Source of the DNA: an uncultured Helicobacter sp.
Lineage (GTDB): Bacteria > Campylobacterota > Campylobacteria > Campylobacterales > Helicobacteraceae
DNA length: 64,000 nt
Assembly: GCA_947177485.1 (NCBI GenBank)
Contig: CAMWUR010000002.1
Coordinates: 1-64,000, forward strand
Direction: 5' to 3'
The position numbers and the translations under genes are program-made. The notes beneath the pieces are model-generated. The model ran no database searches. It was not told where the DNA came from and saw only the letters and a list, made by a program, of their open reading frames with translations. Within the stretch, counting starts at the first letter, position 1; each line of letters starts with the position of its first letter. Positions 1 through 7,360 of the stretch are shown piece after piece.

Positions 1-55
1 TTGTGGATTCGTTGTCTTGCGTGCTGACCTTGCGCGTTGTTGTAGCTGGTTTTTT
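1..55. repeat. Direct repeat copy 1 inside the Lys-rich gene
   Basis: These 55 bases are identical to 394-448. The two copies are 393 bases apart, a multiple of three, and encode the same block with TTRKVSTQDNES. Such an in-frame repeat allows length change by recombination or slippage without loss of frame. Confidence 0.9.
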
Positions 56-493
56 TGTTGTGCTCACTTTTTCTGTGGGCTTTTGTGTGGCTTTTTGTGT
101 TGCTGGTTTAGTCGCTGGCTTGGCTGGTGTTGTGGTTGTCTTTTTCGTTGTGACTTTTGGCTTTGTAGCAGTTTTTGTTACACTCGCTTTTTCTTGTGTT
201 TTGGGTGTTTGTTTGGGCTTCGATTCTGTTGGTTTTTTCGTTGCAGGCTTTTTAGCGACTGTTGAAGCTTTTGGCTTTGCTGCTGTTTTAGACGTCGCTT
301 TTGGTTTTGCTGCTGTTCTTGTTGTGGTTTTTGCAGGCGCTGGCTTTTTTGCTGTTGTTTTTGTTGTCTTGGCTGTGGTTTTTGTTGCTGTTTTTGTGGA
401 TTCGTTGTCTTGCGTGCTGACCTTGCGCGTTGTTGTAGCTGGTTTTTTCTCTCGTGCAGGTTTGAGTTGTTTGTCCTCTTTTTTGATACTCAT
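1..493 (-). CDS. Lys/Thr/Ala/Pro-rich low-complexity protein, N-terminal part (cut by window edge)
   Basis: The reading frame starts at the ATG at 491-493 and stays open to the first base of the window, so only about 164 N-terminal residues are visible. Almost all are K, T, A, P, Q and S, in repeats such as AAKPKA, TTAKT and AKKPATKKP, like the tails of histone H1-like proteins. A 12-residue block (TTRKVSTQDNES) occurs twice, encoded by a 55-base direct repeat. The gene lies 10 bases downstream of the nitrilase-like gene and is probably co-transcribed with it. Function is not shown by the sequence. Helicobacter primary sigma factor RpoD carries a Lys-rich N-terminal extension, so this could be the start of rpoD; a nucleoid-binding protein is an equal alternative. 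Confidence 0.7.
   Translation of the reverse strand, partial: MSIKKEDKQLKPAREKKPATTTRKVSTQDNESTKTATKTTAKTTKTTAKKPAPAKTTTRTAAKPKATSKTAAKPKASTVAKKPATKKPTESKPKQTPKTQEKASVTKTATKPKVTTKKTTTTPAKPATKPATQKATQKPTEKVSTTKKPATTTRKVSTQDNEST
394..448. repeat. Direct repeat copy 2 inside the Lys-rich gene
   Basis: Identical to 1-55 over 55 bases and in the same reading frame. It encodes residues roughly 16-33 of the Lys-rich protein. Confidence 0.9.
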
Positions 494-503
494 GATGTCT
501 CCT

Positions 504-1271
504 TTATCGGAATTTCCAATAGGTTTTGTGCTCGTTGATGTCATCTGGCAAAATTTTTGCAATCAGCAATTCTTCGTCTTTGCCCAAAAAGCTTTCCACC
601 GCCCCACTTGGCGCAATAAATAGCGAATCGCCATAAAATTCCCAATGGGGCGTTTCGCCACGATATGCCCCGATTCGATTGGCACGTAGCACATAGCAGC
701 TGTTCAAAAATGCGCGGCTTTGCAGAATCGCGCGCCAACGTTCTTGCGAACCAAAAGTTGCTGCTGTTGCCACACAGACAACATCGACATTTTGTGTCCT
801 TAACTTTATCCAAATTTCATCAAAATATGCCTCAAATCCAAATAAAAGGGCGATTTTGAGCTTGCAAATTTCGAGTATCAGCGGTGAATGTGGATTCTTT
901 GGTGTGGTGTTCCCAAAGAGTTCTTTTTCGTTCCAATGTGAAAAATCAAGGAGACGTTGTGCATTTGAATAACGCACCTTGCCGCCTTTTATCAGCGCAA
1001 AACTTTTATAAATTTTTTTGTTTTTGCGATGCAAAATCGGTGCAGCGAGAATCGTTTTATATCTTTTCGACAAGTCCATAAAAGATGCCAAAAACTTTTG
1101 TGTTTGGGCAAGATTTGCTTCGATATTTTTTTGCCAATCATGCAAGAAGGGCTCAACAACATATTCGCCCAATAACAATAAGCGCACGTCTTGCTCATCG
1201 CAAATCTTCCAATAGGATTCGAGCCTTTCGATGTTTGTGAGCTGCAAGGCGGCGATGTCAAACGATTCCAT
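504..1271 (-). CDS. Nitrilase-superfamily (carbon-nitrogen hydrolase fold) protein, probably lacking catalytic Cys
   Basis: This 255-residue protein has the layout of the carbon-nitrogen hydrolase superfamily, and as I recall it matches H. pylori HP0757. The first catalytic residue is present (Glu36 in LLLGEYV). The strand that normally carries the nucleophile (consensus C-x-E/D) reads LLFGFEAYFDE, with Gly145 where Cys is expected. The catalytic Lys region (YSNAQRLLDF) has Arg106 and no Lys. The C-terminal parts AFLNSCYVLRANRIG and FYGDSLFIAPSG fit the fold well. The protein is therefore either inactive as an amidase or works by different chemistry. Its start overlaps the xseB stop by one base, so it is translated from the same message. 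Confidence 0.8.
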   Translation of the reverse strand: MESFDIAALQLTNIERLESYWKICDEQDVRLLLLGEYVVEPFLHDWQKNIEANLAQTQKFLASFMDLSKRYKTILAAPILHRKNKKIYKSFALIKGGKVRYSNAQRLLDFSHWNEKELFGNTTPKNPHSPLILEICKLKIALLFGFEAYFDEIWIKLRTQNVDVVCVATAATFGSQERWRAILQSRAFLNSCYVLRANRIGAYRGETPHWEFYGDSLFIAPSGAVESFLGKDEELLIAKILPDDINEHKTYWKFR

Positions 1272-1489
1272 TATGTGTCCTTGCCGTCAGCGTTTGCGTT
1301 TTCGCGTTTGATTTCTTCAAACATCAGGTTTGCCTTCTCGAGCAATTGTTGCGCCTCTTTGAGCTTTTTTGAGCCCTCTGCATAGAGTTTGAGCGATTCG
1401 TCAAGAGAGACATCATCGCTCGAAAGGCGCGCGATAATGCCCTCAATATCGTGAATTTTGCTCTCAAAAGTTTCGTCAGAATCTGCCAT
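1271..1489 (-). CDS. xseB: Exodeoxyribonuclease VII small subunit
   Basis: The 72-residue protein is the small subunit of exonuclease VII, which degrades single-stranded DNA together with XseA (not in this window). The sequence shows the typical pattern FESKIHDIEGIIARL, then SLDESLKLYAEGSKKLKEA and a long amphipathic helix with LEKA. I place the start at the ATG at 1487-1489 because AAGGAG lies five bases upstream, just after the metX stop. The frame extends one codon further to a TTG, which I reject. It sits between metX and the nitrilase-like gene, all in one direction. Confidence 0.9.
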   Translation of the reverse strand: MADSDETFESKIHDIEGIIARLSSDDVSLDESLKLYAEGSKKLKEAQQLLEKANLMFEEIKRENANADGKDT

Positions 1490-1498
1490 CAAAACTCC

Positions 1499-2599
1499 TT
1501 ACGCGGCTAAGATGTGTTTGATATAATGCTCAAAAAGTGGCACTTCGACCAAAAAGCTGTCATGTCCTGTTTGGCTCTGCACTTCATGAAAAGTGTGGGG
1601 CTTGTTGTTGTGTTGCAAGGCTTGTTTGATGCGCCACATTTCGTGTGGAGGAAACATTGTATCGTCACTAAATGCGATGAGATGGATGCATGAGTGAAAC
1701 TCTTTTGTTGCTTCTTCGAGGCTTTCGTGCCCTAGCGATAGGTCGTAGATACATAATGCTTTGGCAAGATAGAGATAGCAAAGTGGGTCAAAATAGCGAC
1801 AGAATGATTGCGCATTGTAATCAAGATAGCGCGATACTTCAAAGCGCCCAAACAACTCATAGAGCCCATCGCTATCGACATAGCGATGGTTAAACTTGCG
1901 CTGCATCGCGTGCGGCGAGAGATATTGCAAATATCCAATCATGCGTGCAAGTGCAAGTCCAGCAAGCGGCAATTCGGCAAGTTCGCTAATGAGATAATTC
2001 CCTGCCTTAAATCGCGGGTCTTTCATGATGGCGTCGCACATGATTTTATGTGCAGCAATCACATAGTCTGATGTTGCGTGTGTTGTGGCGAGCGCGATGA
2101 TGTGTTCGGCGCATTTAGGGTAGAGTTTGGCAAACGAAAGCGCAACCATGCCGCCCATCGAGCCCCCAATAACGGCTTTGAGCTTGTCGATTCCAAGCGA
2201 GGCAAGCAAAACTTTTTGTGAACGTACAATATCAGGAATGGTGATAACAGGAAATTTAAGGCGATAGGGAATCGCGCCATGATTCTGGGGCGAGAGGGCG
2301 CATGTCGAGCCATAGCAGCTGCCTAGCGCATTGATGCAAATCACAAAAAAATGGTCGGTGTCGATTCCTTTGCCGCTGCCGATGAGGTCATTCCACCAAC
2401 CCGCCTTATTTTCGCCCTCATAAATGCCCGCGGCATGGTGTGAGCCGCTGAATGCATGCGCAACTAGAATCGCGTTGCTTTTATCAGCATTGAGCGTGCC
2501 GTATGTTTCGTATGCAAGCTCAAAAGGCTCAAGAATGCGCCCAGAATCAAGATATAGGGGGCTTGTAAAATGGGCAATTTGAGGTTTGGGCGGGCGCAT
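1499..2599 (-). CDS. metX: Homoserine O-acetyltransferase (MetX)
   Basis: MetX acylates homoserine with acetyl-CoA in the first committed step of methionine synthesis. The 366-residue protein is an alpha/beta hydrolase with the nucleophile elbow GGSMGGM (Ser147), acid residue in FSDDTMFPP (Asp312 or 313) and GHDSFLVE (His346), the normal triad order. HAFSGSHH near residue 50 is the usual oxyanion region. The start ATG shares one base with the stop of the upstream unknown gene (TAATG), so translation is coupled. Some family members use succinyl-CoA; the sequence alone does not settle the acyl donor. Confidence 0.93.
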   Translation of the reverse strand: MRPPKPQIAHFTSPLYLDSGRILEPFELAYETYGTLNADKSNAILVAHAFSGSHHAAGIYEGENKAGWWNDLIGSGKGIDTDHFFVICINALGSCYGSTCALSPQNHGAIPYRLKFPVITIPDIVRSQKVLLASLGIDKLKAVIGGSMGGMVALSFAKLYPKCAEHIIALATTHATSDYVIAAHKIMCDAIMKDPRFKAGNYLISELAELPLAGLALARMIGYLQYLSPHAMQRKFNHRYVDSDGLYELFGRFEVSRYLDYNAQSFCRYFDPLCYLYLAKALCIYDLSLGHESLEEATKEFHSCIHLIAFSDDTMFPPHEMWRIKQALQHNNKPHTFHEVQSQTGHDSFLVEVPLFEHYIKHILAA

Positions 2600-3234
2600 T
2601 ATTTCTCTTGGTGAAGGTTACAGATAAGGAAAAATGCCCCATCGACATTTTGACTAAGAAGCAGTGTGTTTTCGTTCACTTCGTGTTTGCAAACTGCACA
2701 GCAGTGACCAAAAAGTTGTTTGAAAAATGCCATGAGGCTGTCGTAATCGGGTTGTGAAATTTCGTGTGGCGCATAGAGCGAAGAACATAGAGATTCTAAG
2801 TCGTTTTGTGCACGTTCGCTTGTGAGCCCAAGCAGCGCGAGGCAATCGGTGCAAAGCTCAAGCGGCGCGTCTTGATAGACACGTAGGGCAGCGCGCCTGC
2901 CCGCAATTTTGTAGGTAAAGGCATTGCTCGAAGCGATAGAAGCAAAATAATTCTTTTTTTGTGGGGATTGCAACAATGTCTTGATGGTGTCGCAAGGCGC
3001 GATATGCAAGAGCGGCGCGCCGTGAGTTTGAAATTCTCGGTCGGTTAGAATGCCTTGATGAATCAAAACCCTAATGAGAGTGTTGTCGTTGAGTAATAGA
3101 TAGATTCCGTGCAAATCGCACCAAATATCGCAAAAATCGAGCGCCACACCGCCTTCGCGTAGATGTTTGAGCAAAAAGGAATCAACTGAATGATTTTTTT
3201 GCGCTAAAGCCTCGAGTGTTTGTTCAAACGCCAC
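2599..3234 (-). CDS. Uncharacterised protein with two Cys pairs
   Basis: I do not recognise this 211-residue protein. The frame continues upstream into gmhA, but the likely start is the GTG at 3232-3234: AAAGG lies seven bases before it and it overlaps the gmhA end by only 11 bases. The middle is acidic and leucine-rich. Cysteines appear as CTDC (mid-protein) and CCAVC near the C-terminus, followed by late Cys and His in ICNLHQEK, so a metal site is possible but not proven. It lies between gmhA and metX with overlaps on both sides, so it is surely translated; nothing ties it to heptose or methionine metabolism. Confidence 0.7.
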   Translation of the reverse strand: MAFEQTLEALAQKNHSVDSFLLKHLREGGVALDFCDIWCDLHGIYLLLNDNTLIRVLIHQGILTDREFQTHGAPLLHIAPCDTIKTLLQSPQKKNYFASIASSNAFTYKIAGRRAALRVYQDAPLELCTDCLALLGLTSERAQNDLESLCSSLYAPHEISQPDYDSLMAFFKQLFGHCCAVCKHEVNENTLLLSQNVDGAFFLICNLHQEK

Positions 3235-3796
3235 AGCAGAGCCTTTCTTCGATGAGATGGCAGAGGATATGCCCCAACGTGATGTGCATTTCTTGGATTC
3301 GCGGCGTGTCGTTGCTTGGAACGATGAGATTGACATCACATAATGCTTGCATTGCGCCACCATCTTTGCCGCTTAGCCCAATGGTTTTGCAACCATGTTC
3401 GCGCGCTTTTTGGAGTGCAAGCAGGACATTTTTGGAATTTCCGCTCGTGCTGATTCCAAGAAGCACATCGCCTTTGTTTGCCAAGGCTTCGACTTGTCGT
3501 GCAAAGACGACATCAAAGCCATAGTCATTGCCAATGGCTGTGAGCGCAGACGTATCGGTGCTAAGGGCGATTGCTGCTATGCCACGTCGTTCTTTTTTGT
3601 AGCGCCCTGTGAGCTCGGCGGCAATGTGTTGCGAATCTGCCGCGCTCCCTCCATTGCCGCAAATCAAGAGCTTATTGCCTTCGCGAAAGGCTTGGAGCAG
3701 AATCGCAAGCGCATCGTTTAGCGGAGGTTGGAGTGTCGCTAGGCATATTTGTGCTACGTGGAGATGTGCTTGAAATTCAGATTCAAAAACGTCCAA
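3224..3796 (-). CDS. gmhA: Phosphoheptose isomerase (sedoheptulose 7-phosphate isomerase)
   Basis: GmhA turns sedoheptulose 7-phosphate into D-glycero-D-manno-heptose 7-phosphate for the LPS inner core. The 190-residue protein is one SIS domain: [17 protein letters not shown] (residues 46-62), [29 protein letters not shown] and the C-terminal helix [14 protein letters not shown]. The start is a TTG at 3796, preceded by GAGG six bases upstream; no better start exists. A TATAAT hexamer 30 bases upstream suggests that it leads the operon running through metX and xseB to the window edge. The other heptose genes are not nearby. Confidence 0.95.
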   Translation of the reverse strand: MDVFESEFQAHLHVAQICLATLQPPLNDALAILLQAFREGNKLLICGNGGSAADSQHIAAELTGRYKKERRGIAAIALSTDTSALTAIGNDYGFDVVFARQVEALANKGDVLLGISTSGNSKNVLLALQKAREHGCKTIGLSGKDGGAMQALCDVNLIVPSNDTPRIQEMHITLGHILCHLIEERLCCGV

Positions 3797-3825
3797 TGGC
3801 TACCTCGAAAACATAAAATACCATG

Positions 3826-3831
3826 ATTATA
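3826..3831 (-). promoter_or_regulatory. Probable -10 box for the gmhA operon
   Basis: TATAAT on the minus strand, about 30 bases before the gmhA start and preceded by CGC. Campylobacterota promoters are often recognised by a -10 box with a weak -35, as here. Confidence 0.6.
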
Positions 3832-3871
3832 GCGAAAAAACTTTAAAGTGGATTGAAATTTGAATGCAGAA

Positions 3872-3958
3872 TGGTGCCGAAGGTCGGACTCGAACCGACA
3901 CAGGGTTGCCCCTACTAGATTTTGAGTCTAGCGCGTCTACCAGTTCCACCACTCCGGC
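3872..3958 (-). tRNA. tRNA-Leu (anticodon CAA)
   Basis: An 87-base class II tRNA read on the minus strand. The acceptor GCCGGAG pairs with CTTCGGC before an encoded CCA. The D-loop contains GGTAGACG, the anticodon loop is CTCAAAA (anticodon CAA, reading UUG), a long variable arm is present, and the T-loop is GGTTCGAGTCC. It sits four bases downstream of a second leucine tRNA. Confidence 0.97.
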
Positions 3959-3962
3959 AAAA

Positions 3963-4048
3963 TGGTGCGCTGAGCGAGACTCGAACTCGCACGGGAAAAT
4001 CCCACTACCCCCTCAAGATAGCGTGTCTACCAGTTCCACCACCAGCGC
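3963..4048 (-). tRNA. tRNA-Leu (anticodon GAG)
   Basis: An 86-base class II tRNA on the minus strand starting GCGCTGGTGG and ending with encoded CCA. The anticodon loop is TTGAGGG between a stem starting CTATC and closing GGTAG, giving anticodon GAG (reads CUC and CUU). The long variable arm and GAGTTCGAGTCTC T-arm are typical of tRNA-Leu. It lies directly upstream of the CAA leucine tRNA, so both are probably cut from one transcript. Confidence 0.96.
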
Positions 4049-4072
4049 AAAAGCTAAAGAAGTATTGCATTT

Positions 4073-4088
4073 CGGGGCTTGCGCCCCG
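4073..4088 (-). terminator. Hairpin after atpE
   Basis: On the minus strand a stem CGGGGC/GCCCCG closes a GCAA tetraloop, nine bases past the atpE stop. No strong T-run follows, so it may stabilise the atpE 3' end or weakly terminate, leaving read-through into the tRNAs. Confidence 0.5.
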
Positions 4089-4096
4089 AGACAAGA

Positions 4097-4408
4097 TTAA
4101 ACACCAAAAGGATTGGCAAACAAAAGAAGCAAAGCAACAACGAGCATGTAGATGACTTGTGCTTCAATCATCGCAAGAGCGATGAACATTGTTGTGGTGA
4201 GTTTGCCACCAACGCCGGGGTTGCGCGCTGTGCCAGAAATGGTTGCAGCAGCGGTGCTACCCATACCAACCGCACCACCAAGTGCGGCAATCCCAAGACC
4301 GATACCAGCAGCGATAACAGAAGATGAGCGGAGAACAGCATCCGCATCAATTTCTGCTGCAAATGCAACACCAGCAAGCGCTACAAGCAAGAACAAGACT
4401 TTTTTCAT
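4097..4408 (-). CDS. atpE: F0F1 ATP synthase subunit c
   Basis: Subunit c forms the proton-carrying ring of ATP synthase in the inner membrane. The 103-residue protein has two membrane helices. The first is Gly-rich (AAGIGLGIAALGGAVGMG). The polar loop is ARNPG, residues 61-65, and the second helix carries the proton-binding Glu82 in ALAMIEAQVIYM. An N-terminal hydrophobic stretch ending VAFAAEID resembles a cleavable signal, which lengthens the protein relative to the roughly 80 residues of E. coli; this extension is usual in this phylum. It stands apart from the other atp genes with its own -10 box, as in H. pylori. Confidence 0.96.
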   Translation of the reverse strand: MKKVLFLLVALAGVAFAAEIDADAVLRSSSVIAAGIGLGIAALGGAVGMGSTAAATISGTARNPGVGGKLTTTMFIALAMIEAQVIYMLVVALLLLFANPFGV

Positions 4409-4492
4409 ACGAAATCCTTAAAGATGAGGTCTGCCATGTTTGAGCCGTTCGGATTCATTCCCCTACTTATCCTCTCACAAAGACATCGCAGC

Positions 4493-4498
4493 ATTATA
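4493..4498 (-). promoter_or_regulatory. Probable -10 box for atpE
   Basis: TATAAT on the minus strand 85 bases before the atpE start, in the gap after pnp. The leader of about 75 bases is long and may help set the high expression that the c-ring needs. Confidence 0.5.
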
Positions 4499-4517
4499 GC
4501 GCAACAATCTTAAAAAA

Positions 4518-6635
4518 TCATGAATCTACAAGATTTAATTCGATTTTATTGTTTTCAAGCGATGTGATTTTGACGCTAACGTTCTGCCCCTCGCTCAAAT
4601 ATTGCGCAATCGATTCGCCACGTTTCTTGGTGATTTTCGAGATATGCACAAGTCCATCTTGCCCCTTTGGCAGCTCGACAAACGCGCCAAATTGCATGAT
4701 TTTTTTCACCTTGCCCATATATTGTTCGCCTACATTATAGAGTTCTTTGACAAGCGGTTTTGCGCTGCCTGCAACAAGCGTTTGGATATAGTCTTTTGCT
4801 GCGTTCACATCGTTCTTGTTGCTGCCTATGAGCTTGACTTCTCCAATCTCTTTGTTCAAATCAATTGCAACAGCAAATTTTTCGATAATCTCGCGAATCG
4901 TCTTGCCTGCTTGCCCAATCACATCAACCATCTTGCTCGGTGGAATCGAGAAGACAAGTGTAGAAGGGAGAATCTGGTCGTTTGGCACAATCTCTTTGCG
5001 CGCATTTTCCATGATGTCTAAAATCATGTCACGTGCCTCTTTTGCCTGCAAAAGTGCTTCATTGAGAATGTGCATGGGCAATCCGCCAAGCTTGATGTCC
5101 ATTTGGAGTGCGGTGATTCCATTGCGGCTTCCTGCAACCTTGAAGTCCATATCGCCATCATGGTCTTCAAGCCCCATAATATCGGTCAGAATAGCGTAGT
5201 TTTCATCTTCGGTAACAAGCCCCATCGCAACGCCTGCAATCAGGCTATGAATCGGAATGTCAGCAGCAGCGAGAGCCAAAGAACCGCCACAGACGCTTGC
5301 CATTGAGCTGCTGCCATTGGATTCGAGAATCTCGGAAACAATGCGCACGGTTTGCGCGTCTTTGCTCACGAGGCTTGATTCGAGCGCGCGCCGCGCGAGG
5401 TTGCCATGCCCGAGTTCGCGCCTGCCCGGCGAGCCGATTGTCCCCACCTCGCCCACGCAGAATGGAGGGAAGTTGTAGTGCAGCATGAAATGTTCCTTTT
5501 GCCCCATTTTGTCGCTCAAGAGCTCATAACTTTGTGCATCGCTGTCGCTGCCGATTGTGGCGGTAACAAGCGCTTGCGTCTGCCCGCGCGTAAACAGCAC
5601 AGAGGAATGCACACAGGGCAAGAAATTTGTGCGAATATCAATCGTGCGCACATCACGCAAACCTCTGCCATCGGCACGTTTTTTGCTGTCAAGAATCATC
5701 GCACGTACGGCATGTTTTTTGTATTTTTGCAACATCGCATCGACACTTTCTCTTTCCCAACCCTGCGCGACCACATGCGAATCGGCAAGAAGCGATTCAA
5801 GCACGGCGGCAAGCTCGCTTGCGCGCTCGCTTTTTGCCATTGCTTGCAATGCTGTATAGACAGGTTCGCGATAGTTTTGCGCGATGAAGTCATAGATTTC
5901 GGGTGAGTCGATGTCGGGACATAGCGCAACCTGTGCCTTTGGTTTGGCATGTGGCGCAAGATTCTGCGCATAGAGTGCGCTTTTTTGAGCAATCTCGTTT
6001 TTGGCAAAATCAAGAATCTCCATGAGCTCGTTTTCGGGAATCTCGCTTGCCCCGTCATTTTGCGCAATGCTGCGCATTTCTATCATCAAGAGATTGTCAT
6101 ATACGCCCGAGACAAATAAATCTAATGTGCTTTGGTTGAGCGTTGCGGTGTCGGGGTTGAGACAAAGACTGCCATGAACACGTCCCACGCGCACGGCGCA
6201 TGCGGGCTGGCTAATGGGAATGTTGGATACAAAGAGTGCGGCAGATGCGGCGTTGAGCGCAAGCGTTTGCAGGTCGGTTTGTTTGTCGCTGCTCAAAACA
6301 AGCACCGTGATTTGTGTGGGGTAATAGAATCCTTTGGGAAACAATGGGCGCAATGTGCGGTCGATAATGCGCGATGTCAGGGTCTCAAATTCGCTTGGCT
6401 TGCTTTCACGTTTGAAAAATCCGCTTGGAATCTTGCCTGCAGCATAGGATTTCTCAATATATTGCACCGTGAGAGGCAAAAAGTCGCCCAAACTGCTGCT
6501 GGCAAAATCGCTGCATATCGTGGCGAGTACGACACTGCCTCCTACCTGCATAAGCACGGCACCATTTGCTTGTTTGGCGACTTCATCGAGGAAAAAGGTC
6601 TCCTCATGGGTTTTGGTTTCTATCGTTTTTTTCAC
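4518..6635 (-). CDS. pnp: Polyribonucleotide nucleotidyltransferase (PNPase)
   Basis: PNPase degrades RNA 3' to 5' by phosphorolysis and can add tails. The 705-residue protein has two RNase PH domains, the second with SSVLFTRGQTQALVTATIGSD, FPPFCVGE and GSPGRRELGHGNLARRAL. A helical linker lies between them. A KH domain (VIGQAGKTIREI) and an S1 domain (YMGKVKKIMQFGAFVELPKG to LVHISKI) end the chain. The start is GTG at 6635, overlapping the upstream phosphoribosyltransferase stop as GTGA, so translation is coupled. The length is normal for the family. Confidence 0.97.
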   Translation of the reverse strand: MKKTIETKTHEETFFLDEVAKQANGAVLMQVGGSVVLATICSDFASSSLGDFLPLTVQYIEKSYAAGKIPSGFFKRESKPSEFETLTSRIIDRTLRPLFPKGFYYPTQITVLVLSSDKQTDLQTLALNAASAALFVSNIPISQPACAVRVGRVHGSLCLNPDTATLNQSTLDLFVSGVYDNLLMIEMRSIAQNDGASEIPENELMEILDFAKNEIAQKSALYAQNLAPHAKPKAQVALCPDIDSPEIYDFIAQNYREPVYTALQAMAKSERASELAAVLESLLADSHVVAQGWERESVDAMLQKYKKHAVRAMILDSKKRADGRGLRDVRTIDIRTNFLPCVHSSVLFTRGQTQALVTATIGSDSDAQSYELLSDKMGQKEHFMLHYNFPPFCVGEVGTIGSPGRRELGHGNLARRALESSLVSKDAQTVRIVSEILESNGSSSMASVCGGSLALAAADIPIHSLIAGVAMGLVTEDENYAILTDIMGLEDHDGDMDFKVAGSRNGITALQMDIKLGGLPMHILNEALLQAKEARDMILDIMENARKEIVPNDQILPSTLVFSIPPSKMVDVIGQAGKTIREIIEKFAVAIDLNKEIGEVKLIGSNKNDVNAAKDYIQTLVAGSAKPLVKELYNVGEQYMGKVKKIMQFGAFVELPKGQDGLVHISKITKKRGESIAQYLSEGQNVSVKITSLENNKIELNLVDS

Positions 6636-7360
6636 GTTTTCTCCTTGTTGTGCTTGTCGTGTTCTTGGGCAAGGAAGCCTTTGCCTAAGAGTTCTTCCAC
6701 CTTTTCTTGTGGCAAGCTTTCGTATTTTTCGTAATAATCTTCAATCTCGACAAAATGCGCAGGACGCAAAACGGTGTAGATATTATCGGCAATATCACGT
6801 AACAAAAGCTCCACATCAGCAGGCATGATTGGCACAGCAACACTCACACTCTTTGCTTGGCGATTGATGCATGATTTGATGGCTGTGGTGATGGTCATGC
6901 CGCTATCGATTCCTTCATCGACAATCACAATATCTTCGTCTTTGAGTGAATTAATCATCTCGCCTTTGCGCACTTTATAAATTGTGCTAAGAATCTGTTC
7001 TTCATAGCGCCGTTTTGCTTCGCCATAGATATAATCATTGCTGATTCCAAACGAAGAAATAAGCGCATCATGCGTGATGATGTCATAGGTTTCACTAACC
7101 ATTGCAATCGCGCATTCGGGATTGACGGGCGCAGGAATGCTTGCCGTAAAGAGCAGGTCATATTCTGCACCCAAAATCTTAGCAAGATTGTGTGCAAATA
7201 GCACACCACCATACGAAATGGCGATGACAAGAATCTTGCGCTTGCTCATCTCGGCAATGGGCATCACCTCAACCAAACGTGCAAGCGCATCATCGCGGTC
7301 TTTGAATTTCTCGATTCGTGCCGAGAGGCTGCTATTTTGCTGCGCCACCAATTGTTCCAA
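6632..7360 (-). CDS. Phosphoribosyltransferase-fold protein
   Basis: A type I phosphoribosyltransferase fold is indicated by the PRPP-binding motif DIVIVDEGIDSGMT, where hydrophobic strands precede DEG and SGMT forms the phosphate loop. ISYGGVLFA earlier in the chain resembles the pyrophosphate loop. The substrate is unknown. It occupies the place of H. pylori HP1214 between pnp and the mlaD/lptD genes, so synteny supports orthology. The start is unclear: the frame opens with TTG at 7360, overlapping mlaD by 29 bases, while GTG at 7348 gives a shorter overlap and has GGA seven bases upstream. The first catalytic region is well downstream of both, so function is not affected. Confidence 0.82.
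   Translation of the reverse strand: MEQLVAQQNSSLSARIEKFKDRDDALARLVEVMPIAEMSKRKILVIAISYGGVLFAHNLAKILGAEYDLLFTASIPAPVNPECAIAMVSETYDIITHDALISSFGISNDYIYGEAKRRYEEQILSTIYKVRKGEMINSLKDEDIVIVDEGIDSGMTITTAIKSCINRQAKSVSVAVPIMPADVELLLRDIADNIYTVLRPAHFVEIEDYYEKYESLPQEKVEELLGKGFLAQEHDKHNKEKT

Noticed and set aside
3-623. Long plus-strand frame with Val/Phe-rich product over the first 620 bases
   Set aside because: It is the antisense of the Lys/Thr/Ala-rich repeat coding strand; the product has no sensible pattern and the minus strand has a proper start and ribosome site.
3872-4048. Genomic island integrated at the tandem tRNA-Leu genes
   Set aside because: No integrase, no tRNA-end direct repeat, and the flanks keep the H. 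pylori gene order on one side.
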